Both the position numbers and the translations under genes were made by a program. The notes below the pieces were generated by a model. The model was not told the DNA's origin, ran no database searches, and saw only the letters and a list, made by a program, of their open reading frames with translations. A stretch of DNA of 64,000 nucleotides from Spirometra erinaceieuropaei. Taxonomy: Eukaryota; Platyhelminthes; Cestoda; Diphyllobothriidea; Diphyllobothriidae. The DNA is taken from the NCBI GenBank assembly GCA_902702965.1, contig CACRXP010000400.1, positions 86,292 to 150,291 on the forward strand, written 5' to 3'. Shown here in pieces: positions 10,500 to 22,150 of this stretch (position 1 is its first letter; every line of letters starts with the position of its first letter).

Positions 10500-12190
10500 T
10501 AAAAAATTATTTCGAGACTTTCTCTTAAACTTCACGAGTTAGAACGCTTGACATATATATCTTCGGAAAAAATAAGCGGTGTTTTAAAATTTATCACCGT
10601 ACAGCATATTTAAAGATGTTGTAAGTGGGAACTCTTTTAAATCCTTATTTTACCCATTTCTCGAGCACACATAAAAAAGTGAATGGAATTTTTCAACCGA
10701 CGGAGTGGAAAACTCAATTATGTGATGCATGTTTTACATAAAATATGATTGAATTTTTAAGGGGATCGAAAATCATTAAGAAGAATTCATGCAAAAGAAG
10801 TAGTCATTTCTAGCGAGAATGGCTTTGCGTGCGGCCTATTATAAGTTCTTTTGAAAGCCCGCATTCCGATGTTATTGGATCATTGTTTCATTATGCTGTT
10901 CGTTGATTAATTCAAAAACCTCATTTAGTTCTTTTCTTTTCGAAACGAAGACGCATTTCGACATCGGGCTGCTTTTCATTAGTAAGAACACGTACTGCAC
11001 AAAGTAGCAATTTAATAGCACAAGCAAGGCAATTGACATTTAAATGACGACGGATTGTTATAATAGATATCATGAACTGTCCGCAAATTTCAGAGATGAC
11101 GCGATGACGCCTTACTACGACCGGCAAAAATGGCTTGAATCGGGAGTGATCGTAACTGAATTGATGTTGTGGTTGGTTAAACGTCTGCATAGGAATATTA
11201 GATCTTGATCAGTATGTTTATACATGAAACGGCCGGTCAGACTTTTGCTGTAGGAATGTATCAAGGAGAGGATGTATGCAGTCTGCCCTTTCAAGAACGT
11301 CGGCCACATTGCTGGTAGTGTTGTGTTAGTAAGTTTGCGGAATATTTCGCTCAAATTCTCTGAAAGCGTGTGCTATGCCAGCATCAGCAGACCATGGCGC
11401 TCTCAGTCTGCTAAGCGCTGGCGGTTTTCTGACTCCTGGTTTTCCTTCCCGTAGATGTGTTTACGTTTCCCCTAGGTATACGGGTGCTGAGCATTGCTGC
11501 CCAGTCATCCTTTCTGCTCTGGCCACACTGTTGAGTTATCGTTGTCGTAATAGAACCTGTTGTTATTTTTGGTCGGAACCTGAACATTTGCTGTGTGCAC
11601 AAGGGCGTGTGGATTGGGAGTCCGACGTGCGGGCTCGACCGTGCCATCATCCACCTGCGCCATCCCCCGCCTCCGCTCTTCTCGCTTCTGTCTTGACATC
11701 AGTTCCAGTCCCAAGACTACTATCAGTTTAACCTAATGCGCACGCGGATCACCGAACCAGATCTCACCATACAGCATTGCACACGGCAGACATCATCCAA
11801 CATGACGGTCGAAGTATCGTAAAGCATTTCAAGGCAATGCATTTTAATGACATAAAAAGTGACATCCACATATGACACGTATAATTCGTGGCTAGTTAAT
11901 GTTATGACCGTAATTTCTGATTCCCGCATTGCATTTTCAGGAAGACAATCGGAGAAAGAGGACCCTCGTAGGTCTTGGACGTGCCGTACGTTAAGTGGCG
12001 ACGGAGAGGATTTTACAACGACAGCAACACACAGGACGGGCAGCAAGGAGACACAGAGCATAGCTCCATTTCCGCCATTTGACAAATGTCATCACGGTGA
12101 TTGAAAAAAGAAAAAGGATTCAACTTTCACAAATAATGATCCTTGAGCATAGCTTCGTTAATAAAGATACGTTTAGTAGGGGAACAGACT
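10500..12190 (-). repeat. Repeat Y plus repeat P, copy 2
   Basis: 10560-11370 (Y) aligns with 22150-22975, and 11370-12190 is a reversed P copy. On the minus strand the P frame (11723-12085) again has FLLPVLCVAVVV-like residues followed by SPLNVRHVQ and LYVSYVDVTF. Downstream in Y a second frame (11115-11354) reads GQTAYILSLIHSYSKSLTGRFMYK. A related reading is kept at about 22690-22890 and 33640-33879. No known domain was recognised. This could be the remains of a dispersed multi-exon gene or an unknown element. Confidence 0.6.
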
Positions 12191-13038
12191 GGTCATTCAA
12201 AGGTTGCTTGTAATGAAAAGGCATAAGAGCCATTCTCTCAAAATGTTACTCAAGACCAAGAATAATTACTAAAAGAACATTGTCGCTAGTTTTAATGGGC
12301 CATTTTGCATGTTACAAACATGTCGGAAACCGGCAGCCGCCTTTTCTGACTAAAACAATTTGAACAGAAACCACAATCAATCGCCATGCAATGTGACCGA
12401 AAGAGTAACTACCACGTCAGATAACGTCTCAAGCATTTGAATGGGCACTGCCCCGCATAATGCAATTATTGCAATATATGCAGCCACCCATGTTGACTGC
12501 AAGCGTCTTTCTTCACTCTCTAAGCACATGTGTAAATGACAAAACTCTGGTTTATAATCTTATGTGTACGTGCATGACGTTCATTTCGCGCGTTTCAAGC
12601 AGATAGTCAAGTGTCTACTTATTCGACTTAGGTAGCGTGGTAGACGTTAGTGACAGTCTCTGAGTCGAATTGCCGCTGACAGTACCTTCTTCATTTCACA
12701 TATGTTTGACGTCCAAATTGCTTTCAGTTATTTATAGGTACGTGTAATTTTACGTCCCCTGTGCGATTTATAGTCCACAGTCGATTTCATTTTCAACATG
12801 GGGTGCATGATATGTCATACACAACAAAACATATACTAGTTAAAATTCCAATCTAAAACGAACGGAAGCAGCCAAGAAAATATTTGCTACCGTTGTCAAC
12901 AACGACTGCTCAGGTAAAAGCAGGACAGAAACAGGTATGCAGAGAAAACTGAATTGGTTTGTTATGACACCTAATATCCCAACCATCAACGCCTAACTAG
13001 CGCTAAGAATCTACACATTCAACCTGGGATATTGAATC
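12190..13038. other. No recognisable gene
   Basis: Only short unsupported frames are present. I see no clear repeat match inside the window, no splice-consistent coding blocks and no RNA gene. Confidence 0.6.
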
Positions 13039-13040
13039 TA

Positions 13041-13889
13041 CAGTGCGTGACCGATCTCATAAAATGCTAGCTGAAATTTTAGAATGCGTTTTTGACTAAC
13101 GGGGATTAATTAGATGGCGTTGTCATACTAATTATCAAGTTGTATAATCTTATGATATTTCGGACGTGGTAGGATGTCTGCATTTCAATGCACTTCTTAC
13201 TGACCTCCCGGAGAGACCGTATTTGTCCGGTAGAAAATAACATTGTCTTCATATGTTGTACACAAAAACATTTTCCTTAAATTTAAAAAAAGCTACTAGT
13301 GATAGGGTTTTAAAGACCGTGCGATGTATATACAAACAGCGTCTCACTTGACTGCTTAAGACAGTTCCTCATGAAGTGCAGAACACAGCCCGTATCCATT
13401 GAAAAAAAATTATGAACTCTTTACAGTCTCTTCTGAAAGAGAGAGATAGAGAGCCATATTATTTTCTTTTCTCGGGGCGCATGCAGATTGTAGGCTGAAT
13501 CGCTTAACGCCAATCTAAATCCTAATAAGGCTTAACATTATTCGGGAATCTGAAAACGTTTAGAAGCATAAATACACACTTTGTAGGAAACAGAATGTAA
13601 AGACAACATAATGTTCTACCATTTTTCCCGTAAAACATATCTGACTTATACGACCATCGAAAATCAATGCGAAAAATACACGCTATATGTGTAGTCATTT
13701 TTATCAAGTAAGGTCTCTGTAGGAGGATAGAAAAAAGAACATCCAAAAGCAGACATCCTGCCAAGTCTAAAGTATTATAGTGCTATGCAACATGTAAATG
13801 AATTTTACAAAGTCACCCAATTAATCACTCCTAGTCGAAGACGCATTTCCGAAATTCGGCCGTCATGTCATGAGACCGATCACGCGCTG
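13041..13889. mobile_element. Foldback element Z, copy 2 (849 bp)
   Basis: The left end is CAGTGCGTGACCGATCTCAT after TA (13039-13040). The right end is the inverse of CAGCGCGTGATCGGTCTCAT before TA (13890-13891). Inner inverted arms contain gatgtctgcatttcaatgcac on the left and its diverged inverse near 13735-13760. No transposase was seen. Confidence 0.8.
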
Positions 13890-15039
13890 TATACAAGGCT
13901 GACTGGGCATAAAAAGCTGAATGTCATCGGCAGCAGTAGCCAGGGGAACGCTGTACAAATTTGTGTTATTTGGCCAGTTGTTTGTTAACGTTCGCGGAAA
14001 AGAAATCGAAATCGAAGAGGATAAAAAAAGTTGTGGAGAGGCATGCTGCACTAAATCAGACAAGGTCAGCATTAAGGGACATATATAAAATCACATGTCT
14101 TTTCTTCGATTTAGACACGGCAACGAGGACAAACAGTGAATGCTCGAGCTCACGGAATGTTAGCTGACATTCTGAAATGTTCTTTCGATTAACGCGAACT
14201 TCCTTGGTAGGTTTGTAATACTGAACATTATGCAACATTGTTCGATGATATTCCGAAATCGTCGACATTTGCATTCACTTATTATCACCTCCCTGTACCT
14301 GCCGCAATCGGCGACTGTTTGTTACATTTCTTCATGACGGCCTTATGAACATAAACCTATTTTGTAGGTAATATGCATAAAAATATGATTTTTTCTCCTC
14401 ACTTGTCAGCAACGCCCGTATTCTCTGCATTTTATACTCATCAATATAAATAATTACGTATAATTCCTATTTTAGGTAAATCATATCATGTTCCTTGTCT
14501 TTTAAAAGACAATATATATTATGCATACAAATTTTGCCGTCGATCCGGACTAGGCTTTACACATAATCGGGACATCATATTCCGTGTCTTTTAAAATACA
14601 CTATATAGTGTGCATAGCAATTGGGTCGTCGATGCGGACTATGTTGTACACTTTGTCTGGGAATTAACGAAAAATGCACAGTAGAAAGAGGTCGCATCAT
14701 CAGACGCTTTTTTAAACATAAAATATTATCTCCTGGAGTATTAACTTTGAAAATAATGAACGTTGGTATGCGAATACGTCCAATATTTGCATGTTATATG
14801 AGAAGTATATTTAGATAAAAATAAACGTATGAAATACATGCTAATTATGATGTCGTTTTTATTGATTGTAGGCTTTGTGGGATGTGGAATGAAAGAGGAC
14901 TTAAAAGCCAGAATTTGGGGGCCTAAGAAATAAAATAGGATTATTCTTCATGCAAATTGGTATTACGAAACAACTCAAGTAAGCCCTTACAATAGCATTT
15001 GATTATATATTTGTACATCATCTAGTGAAAAACGAGTTC

Positions 15040-15240
15040 TGAAAATTGGATACAATGCCATTCTAAAAGCTTACGTAGATGATACATTTGTCATTGTTCA
15101 CCACATTAAAAAAACTAAGGAATTGCCGACTATTTTTAACATCTTAAATCCAGTGCTCAAATTTACAATTGATAAACAACACAACAACCAACTATCCCTC
15201 GTGGACGGTCTTGAGTTTAGACCAAAGATTGGGTACATAA
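15040..15240 (+). mobile_element. PLE reverse-transcriptase fragment
   Basis: The frame reads NAILKAYVDDTFVIVHHIKK, TKELPTIFNILNPVLKFTI and then LSLVDGLEF. YVDDTFVI is motif C with both aspartates. LSLVDGLEF matches the conserved LPFLDVxV block that follows it in PLEs. Stops come soon after and the upstream motif A and B region is not readable, so this is a fragment. Confidence 0.75.
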
Positions 15241-15297
15241 GACGTTGACTTTTCCACGAGTATACTTTTAAATGCAAAACTTCATTTGTTAAGACTT

Positions 15298-15850
15298 ACA
15301 CTCATACAATGACAACGGACCTCGGTATACAATCGCTTGCAAAGGGCTATGAATACGTGCTTTATTGAGATACGGAATGCAGAACCTACGTGCCTTAAAG
15401 AAACACTGCTAACTCGTGGTAATTTGCGCGCTTCATTTACAAGTGCAGAAACACTCTGTAGCTAAATTTGATGGAGCATTCACTTCCAAAATGCTAGATT
15501 TTATTAAGGGTGATAGTATCTTAAATCGTATAAAGCGACATCTACACTGCAGAGGGACGTCTATCTAAAATTGCGCTCATACAATGACAACGGACGTCGG
15601 TATACACTTACTTACAAAGGGCTAGGAATACGTGCTTTAATGAGATACGGGATGAAGGACTTGCGTGCCTTAAAGAAAAACTGCTAACTCGTGGTATTCT
15701 GCGCGTTTCATTTGTAAGTGCGGAAACTCTCTGTAGCTAAATTTGACAGAGCATTCACTACCAAAATGTTAGTTTTTATATCCTTACTGTTTAAGGATGA
15801 TAGTATCTTAAATAGTATAAAGCGACTGCTGCACGACAGAGGGCGTCCCC
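15298..15850 (+). repeat. Two tandem copies of an about 275-bp unit
   Basis: Both units start with ctcatacaatgacaacggac (about 15300 and 15575). They share cacggtat-like, tacgtgcttta and ccttaaagaaa blocks and end near atagtatcttaaat..gtataaagcgac. The unit lies just downstream of the PLE fragment and is probably PLE-derived. The left edge of the assembly gap ends in the same starting sequence. Confidence 0.7.
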
Positions 15851-15879
15851 CTAACATTGCATAATACAGATAGCAACCG

Positions 15880-16330
15880 CCTGGACAAGAGATCATGGCA
15901 GTCTGGTATGCACTGGCAGTTCCCTGACACCTAATTCCTGCCGGTTGATGCGCTTTCGCTCTCGCTAGGTATCCTGGTAGTGCGCATGGCTGTCCAGTCA
16001 TCCTCATCCTTCTCACCCCTGTTAGGGTGTTGTTATCTCTGTTTATAACTGCTGGTTAAGTGTATATTGTGGATCTGGGGGGTGCGGTGGTACGCCTAGG
16101 CGCGGGTCCGGCATTATCAGCCACCAGAGCCCTCCTCCGCGTCCTTAATGCTTTACTCTCTCATGACACCGGGTCCGGAAGAGAGTATGTGATTGATGCC
16201 GCTCAAGTTTGCAATTACTAAGACCTAAATAATGCACAAGTCATCATGCCCGCTGCACCTTGCTGGATAGCACACGGAAGACATCGTCGTGATTGGCGGT
16301 CCAAGTGTTAATTGTCGGAATCTCGGAGGA
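15880..16330 (-). repeat. Repeat P, diverged copy
   Basis: It shares with the other P copies the catggc.. then gctgtccagtcatcct then gggtgttgttatc blocks and the following cgtcatg-rich stretch. It is clearly more diverged than the copies at 11.4 and 23 kb. Confidence 0.55.
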
Positions 16331-17229
16331 AGTTTCATTATATACGCCGGATATGTTCTATATGGTTTCAGAAATTAGTAAATATAATTCATTTGCGCCT
16401 TTAAGATATAAAGTTAGAGGTTAGGGCAAAACGTATTGTCTACAATTATTTGTCGACAATGATCAATGATCAATGAGCAGTTTGATATTTTCCTACTTAG
16501 CTTAGAAGGCCTTTTCTAATATGGCAACTCACTAATAGTATAAATGCAGCTTTTATCGATATTTTATATTTCGTCCAGAAAACTAACTATAAAGCCTTTG
16601 TCCACAAAAGCATCAAGTTAGGATGCCATTGTCCCCTCTGCACTTCTTTTAAAAGATGGAAGTTGTATGTAAATGCACCCAGCCCACAGAATCCACTCAC
16701 AGGATTATTTGGCAAATCGAGAAATATGCATGAATCATAGAGACACGCAAATTTACTCAAGTTGATCATAGAAAATTCTACCACAACGCTCGTATGGTGT
16801 TTGGTTTATTCCATAGTTTATCCAGCGGGAGGTAACCTTATCATTGGATATAAGGATTTTTCCATCAGGGTTCATGTCCCGCAGATTGTTTGCATCAAAT
16901 TCATTAAAAACTACATTAGCTTGTTGGTTGGAGAGTTTTTATTTCTGTCAGCCCTTCGCTCGTACATATAATTCAATTTGTTGTTCTGGGCTAATATTGC
17001 ACAACGCAACCAGCGAGAATTCACCAATCAGCATTTAATGTATAAATTGTTGGGCGAATGATAGTTTGCATCCCGAGCCAGCGCCGCCAAATTTGTTTTT
17101 TTAATAAATCTTTTCCCGAGAGGCAGCCGTCGCTTATTGATTTAGGAAAGCGCCATCAGTTAGGTGAATACCAACGCATTTACGAAACTCTTGAATCGTC
17201 TTTGACATTAATCTCTTAACACCTAATTT

Positions 17230-18240
17230 GGCTTTTAGATCAAAATGCGGTTGCCAGTTGCCGAACGTTTTGGCCACACTCGGAGGCAGTGGATGGCGAT
17301 GTTGGCACCTTGTCGACATCGTGGAAGATGAAGCAGTCTATTCCATGCAATCGGTCACCGGGAGCGCTTTTTCTTATCTCCTTAACAGCGACATTGAAGA
17401 GCTTAGCCCGATTGAAGGATTGATTTCCGGCCTGCTCTGTGACAATTATGACATATTGCTTCCTCTGTTTGCTGAGCAATGGCAGCATACGAGTTAGAAA
17501 CTGGAACAGATGTTCCTTTGATAGAAGCGAACAGGCGAGTCCCAGGTAGCAGTTCAGAAGATGAAGATGCGATCACTGGGACAAGAAGTTTATTGGCCTG
17601 ACGTTTCGGGTTCTCACTCGAGCCCATCATCAGAGACATTCGCAGATAGAGGTAAAGGCGGCACCAGGAATGCAGTATTTATAGCACGTGGCTGCCGTGG
17701 GACCGTATGCGCATACGGTCCCACGGCAGCCACGTGCTATAAATACTGCATTCCTGGTGCCGCCTTTACCTCTATCTGCGAATGTCTCTGATGATGGGCT
17801 CGAGTGAGAACCCGAAGCGTCAGGCCAATAAACTTCTTGTCCCAGTGATCGCATGTTCATCTTCTGAGATGTTCCTTTCCATTCCTGTAGGTCACAATAA
17901 TGGCCACCTTGTCTCCTTCCAAAGATAACACCGATGGCGAAATTTCTTGTCTCAGCACATTGCCGTTTACTTTACTTAATTCACATATTGTACGATGGTT
18001 GTTAAGGTTAGGATGAGACGCTGTTATTGACCACATTGCTTGTGGGACTATCCAGTGGTTGTTGTAAATAAAAGTTCATGTTTCCAATAGTTGTCAATTT
18101 TGTGATAATTATTTGACACAACCGTACATTGGGACAGTAATGATGGGATAACAGAAGGGTGTCCAGGAGGACTACTGGAGATGCGCAGATAAACAGACAG
18201 CGATTGTTCCCCGATCATTCGAGATCTTGTCACTGGGCTC
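17230..18240 (-). pseudogene. Beta-1,4-galactosyltransferase-like pseudogene fragment, copy 3
   Basis: On the minus strand the anchor and stem region occupies about 17880-18235. The catalytic-domain start occupies 17240-17507 with MLPLLSKQRKQYVIIVTEQ, SFNRAKLFNVAV, CFIFHDVDK and NVRQLATAF. The two parts are separated by the 347-bp PLE dimer at 17520-17866. As in the other copies the sequence stops before the catalytic GWGxEDDD region. Apart from the insertion it is close to copy 2 and keeps the FNRAKL and DVD residues. Confidence 0.8.
17520..17866. mobile_element. Palindromic head-to-head PLE 3'-end dimer with 12-bp target duplication
   Basis: Two PLE 3' ends point outward from a centre between 17710 and 17711. 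Arms 17555-17710 and 17711-17866 are inverted copies with only two mismatches that I can see. They carry tail landmarks shared with other PLEs here: a ctataaatactgca box, tctctgatgatggg, a gcgtcaggccaataaac block and cccagtgatcgc. The left side has an extra 35 bases of tail. The insertion is flanked by the 12-bp direct repeat AGATGTTCCTTT (17508-17519 and 17867-17878), which is single in copy 2 of the host fragment. Confidence 0.9.
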
Positions 18241-19019
18241 TGAAAGGTATCGGCGAAAACCTTTTATAAATTCTCATGTAAACTGTCGTCTGAAATGTAG
18301 CACTCAACTGCAAATCCAGGGTGCAGAATGACGGTGTGGACGGTGGTTTCAAATTTGTGTTACTTCTGGCTAATGAGTTAAACGTCCCCTAAACCAAGAT
18401 AGAGCTACTTTCACCATCTTCTCTGCTCAGTGAACATGCAAATTGCTTCATTTACACACCGTTTCGAAAAACATTTTAAAATGCTGCGCTTTTATTCACA
18501 ACGCCGGTCAGCTTTTTATGTCAGGTTATGTATTTCGGTTTATAAACGCTCGCAAACGTACGTTAATTTTGAATGAAATGGCGCACTCAGAAAACCTTTC
18601 TAATTAGCCGCATTCTTCCGGTAAACCGTGCTTGATTTACAATGCGATTTTTTTTCACTTTCAACATACGTTATTTTCCATTCGCAATCTTTCCGTTGGA
18701 GAGGGAGCGATTTTTAAGAATACCGCTCAGATTTTACATGCTCTGTACCACTGATTAATATTTAAGTGAAAATTTATGAGGTTATTGATTATTCACTTCA
18801 AATATGGCATGCCCAGCTGACTGCTCATGAAGTAGAAGAGTCGTTAATAAGCGCGGTATTACTGTTGATTCTAGGCTCCCTTTCGTAGAGCAAAATTTTT
18901 AAAGCACCATAATGCAAGTAAATTCGACTTCACTGATGTCCGTAATGCAAATACATTGCTAAGTTTACTAAAAGTTCTAAAGTTTCGTTGTGCACGCATT
19001 CAAAGCCCGCGTAATATGC

Positions 19020-19210
19020 CAACAGAGCAACGGGCTCATGTCCCAGTGTTTAGAGGCGAGGACTTCTAACTAACGGATTGCGATTTCAAGCCTTCGGTTT
19101 TGTACATTTCGGGGTTAAGTATAACTATCTGATTACGGCTTATAAGCCAAAAATGGTCATTCGGGTCTGCCTTGTCTCTGTCGGTACTATCCCACTATGT
19201 TCAGTACTAG
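19020..19210 (+). mobile_element. tRNA-derived SINE
   Basis: The head has box A-like gtcccagtgtttagaggcg and a weakened box B near 19080-19095. The body follows: tttcggggttaag, gattacggcttataagcc, then tgtctctgtcggta. It is followed by gatcggtaagtgcccatctg and a (TA)n tract at 19318-19339. Confidence 0.7.
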
Positions 19211-19394
19211 TCGTTGTGCGAATGCCTGCGAGGGTTTTACTTTTATCCCTAAGGCCCGAGTGAACGGGCATGTCTGCAGCCTGATCGGTAAGTGCCCATC
19301 TGCCATTATATATAAACATATATATATATATATATATAACGCAGATATAATACATTCCGAGATAAAATAATAAAATAAGAAGAAAATTCAGGAT

Positions 19395-19545
19395 TTCACG
19401 ATGTGCTTGTAAATCTAAGAATCGATTACCTCAACCCGTCTCCAGATGGAATGAAAAACGTGGTAAGAGTCAATCGCACAAGAGAGTAGGGGGAATATTA
19501 GGGTTACACCGAAAAAGCGGACGTCCATGAGAGGAGATGGTTAAC
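19395..19545 (-). mobile_element. PLE 3' tail fragment
   Basis: This is the reverse complement of the tail at 1640-1800, with the same cgggttgaggtaatcgattc-like and gtgtaaccctaat blocks. Its 3' end lies next to the TA microsatellite at 19318-19339. Confidence 0.6.
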
Positions 19546-19979
19546 GCGTTTAGATTGGCGCCAAATTGTAGGGAGGTGTTAAAGCATTCAGTTGAACCTC
19601 ACTTAGTGGGATAGGTGCAGAATCTATGACATTTCTGCATGGCCAAAAACGGTGTTGGCACTGGCGATCGCCTTACTTCCCTCCCTGTTTAATCGGTGAT
19701 CATGCTCAAGGGTGTGCGCAAAAAAAACAGTGACAAGACGTCCTATCTGATTCCATAGGTGTTTTCGGCAACACGGATATTCAGTCAGCTTTGAAAAAAA
19801 GTCTCAGACGCCAGAGACAACCACAAGCCTCGACACTAACGGAGACAGCGTGTCACGGTAAATTTAATACATTAACTCTACTTCCAGATCTGCCGAAGCG
19901 GTCGCACGAGTAGACGAGTGAATCACGTAATACCGTCTGTGAGCGACCATCAAACATATAAAAATACGAATGACTGACG

Positions 19980-20260
19980 GGATGTGCATTCCGAGGTGAT
20001 ATAATGAAAAATAGAAGGCTTTTCGCAAAATTCTCTTGCACTCGTAAATGTTCAAGTCGGTGACGCCCACCCGTTGTCAGACGAAATGAACATAGGGGAA
20101 GTGAGTTCGGCAGACCAGGTAGATGGCGTGATGGGACGCACAATGACAAACAGACGCTGATGCGTGAGAGGGGTGGGTGCCGCTTTGGGGCGGGGGGGGG
20201 AGGGAAGGGGGAATAGTTAGGGCGCCATGTGATTGTGTCGGAAAAGGAGCAGGACATTGT
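19980..20260 (-). mobile_element. PLE 3' untranslated tail
   Basis: On the minus strand it reads ttcgtctgacaacgggtggg, then a caccgacttgaa block, a tttacgagtgcaa block and a gaaaagccttctatttttca end. This is the same tail as at 32715-32805 and 36105-36180. Upstream is a G/C-rich stretch with a G9 run near 20190. Confidence 0.65.
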
Positions 20261-20559
20261 TTATCACTGTAGGATGCCGGCAACCGGTCGTTGGTGAGGG
20301 ATGAGGTTAAGGGGCAGGACGTCGGTGTTAGAGGTGTTAGTGGTTTCGGTTTTTGTTCACTGTGTCGGAAGGCGAGGGAAGACGAGACATCATACTTATA
20401 TTTGGCCGAGTGGGGCTTAGCGGCCACCATAAAAGACGCCAAAATGATGAAATGGGCTGATATGTAAGAGAAACTACAGTTTTATGTTGGCACGGCCAGC
20501 ATGATCGCAATGCCGATGACGGTTGTTGACATTTAAAAAGGGGTCTAACATTCGCTGAT

Positions 20560-21000
20560 ATAGGCCCATATTTCAAGGGAATAGGAATCACTCACGCCGA
20601 TGCTGCAACTAAGGACTTCCTAGACAAACTTGACTCCCTCGTACTGACCTCCGAAACCCCTGATTACATGGGTGTGCATATTCGTAGCAGCGAGACTGGT
20701 CTCTTTCAACAAAGCAAACATTGCCAAACCCTGTCGATCGAAGACGAAAAGGAGTTGCGATCGTTGAAGACAGATGACGAAATAGTTATAATCTCTACCG
20801 ACAATGGTGGGGCATTCGTTATCGTCCCCAAGGCTGACTGTGTCAACAAGACAAACGAAATCTTCGATGACCGGGAAGCCTATGCACCATCCGTTGTAGA
20901 CCCGGCGAAAAAGCAGGCCGTGCATATTAAGACGAAAGCGAATGATCTTGCGGGATGAAAGCCCGTAAGTTTCACTGACAGCAGATGTATGGGCCTTATT
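20560..21000 (+). mobile_element. PLE N-terminal coding fragment
   Basis: The frame includes LSIEDEKELRSLKTDDEIVI, ISTDNGGAFVIVPKADCVNK and NEIFDDREAYAP. This corresponds to the conserved PLE region before the reverse transcriptase (ELKALKxDxxIVIxPADKGxATVV..Y..K...LL.D...Y), also seen at 25540-25650. It ends at a TGA near 20956. No motif A-C follows, so it is a 5' piece only. Confidence 0.65.
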
Positions 21001-22150
21001 GACCTCAGTATCGCACGTACGTACAGTCTTCGAAAACTGCACAGGCAGGGACGCCGCTGACCGTCAGAGCGCCGCTTATTGGATCCCCTACTTACAACCT
21101 TGCCGAATGGTTATACATAAAATTAAAACAACTCACTTATGGATTGCAATGCGGCATCACTAATTCACAGAGTTCCGTATAAATGATTGAAACCCTTGAA
21201 GTAAGTTCTAAAGAATGCATCCTATCGTGCGTTCTTGTTTCCCTGTTTTTTTCAATTCTGCATGACCTGACAATTGACAGCGTAGCCTAATGCCTACAGG
21301 AAGATCCCATTTGAACTCCAACACAGCACGTTCTATACATGTTTCAGCGAGAACGCACTATTCACATCACGCATATATTTATGTGTAATGATAAAAGGGT
21401 TCCCCCCATTTGTGTTAGTGGACTCACTTGTCCTGTAGTACCTTGGGGCTCTCAGTCGAGTCTCAAGAGCAGCCACAAAGCGGCGCCTACAATAGGCAGA
21501 ATAACATTACCAACAAGGATATGAGACTGGAATGTTCATTTCTGCTTATTGGCTGTCGTCAGTCAGTCATACGCAACCCCAAAGCGTGAAACAACTGGGC
21601 TCCATCCCGCGATCTGTTGGTTATGCTTTCACCACACAGAAATACCGAATCGAGGGGTCGTTCTGCTATCGTTGGCGGTCGGATATATACAATGATAGGA
21701 GTGCACTCACCGGGCTCCATTATGTTTTCTGTAATGGTATTTTGACTACATATCACGCATGGTTGTGAAGATGCCCGTTGGACTCGAGAAAAAACCCTAA
21801 GGCACAAAGGGACTAGTGAAATTCTTAAAATCTACCGGTATGCGGCCTCTACCATTCGATATGTTATATGTGGTATATATCAGTTTTTCAGCATATCGGG
21901 AATTTTACTCGATTTTCCGCATCCTCGTATATTTACCAACAGCTAAGCTTTACTGTTCAGAAATTTTACTTTGTATATTTCTTTATTTTTTTTCAAAGTA
22001 CTCGGCATATTTACTTCACGAATGAGGACGGCTTGGGGAACAAAAGTAGAAAATTTACAATTAAACTTGTTTAACTTTCCAAAGAACTTATTTTCTCCGA
22101 ATATATATGTCAGACGTGCTAACTGGTGGAGTTTTAAAGAAAGTTTCGAA
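21000..22150. other. Mostly unassigned
   Basis: Apart from the SINE body piece at 21520-21640, I see only short unsupported frames and A/T-rich DNA. Confidence 0.5.
21520..21640 (-). mobile_element. SINE body fragment
   Basis: On the minus strand it has the body landmarks ctttggggttgcgtatgact, gactgacgacagccaataag and the atgaacattccagtct block shared with the other SINE copies. The tRNA-like head is not recognisable. Confidence 0.5.

Larger units (their letters stand above)
14040..18985 (+). repeat. Segmental duplication S, copy 2
   Basis: This is the partner of 7330-10475. It additionally holds a longer PLE fragment, a tandem repeat and a P-like insertion (about 15300-16330), plus a palindromic PLE dimer at 17520-17866. 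At its right edge the similarity to copy 1 of repeat X also continues into the SINE and PLE-tail composite at 18990-19545. Confidence 0.75.

Noticed and set aside
17561..17860. Two overlapping 76-codon frames on opposite strands with almost the same translation
   Set aside because: They are a by-product of the palindromic PLE 3' ends, not a bidirectional gene.
20180..20200. G-rich run as a possible G-quadruplex or regulatory site
   Set aside because: It is a single homopolymer run of about nine G inside a PLE tail and does not form four separated tracts.
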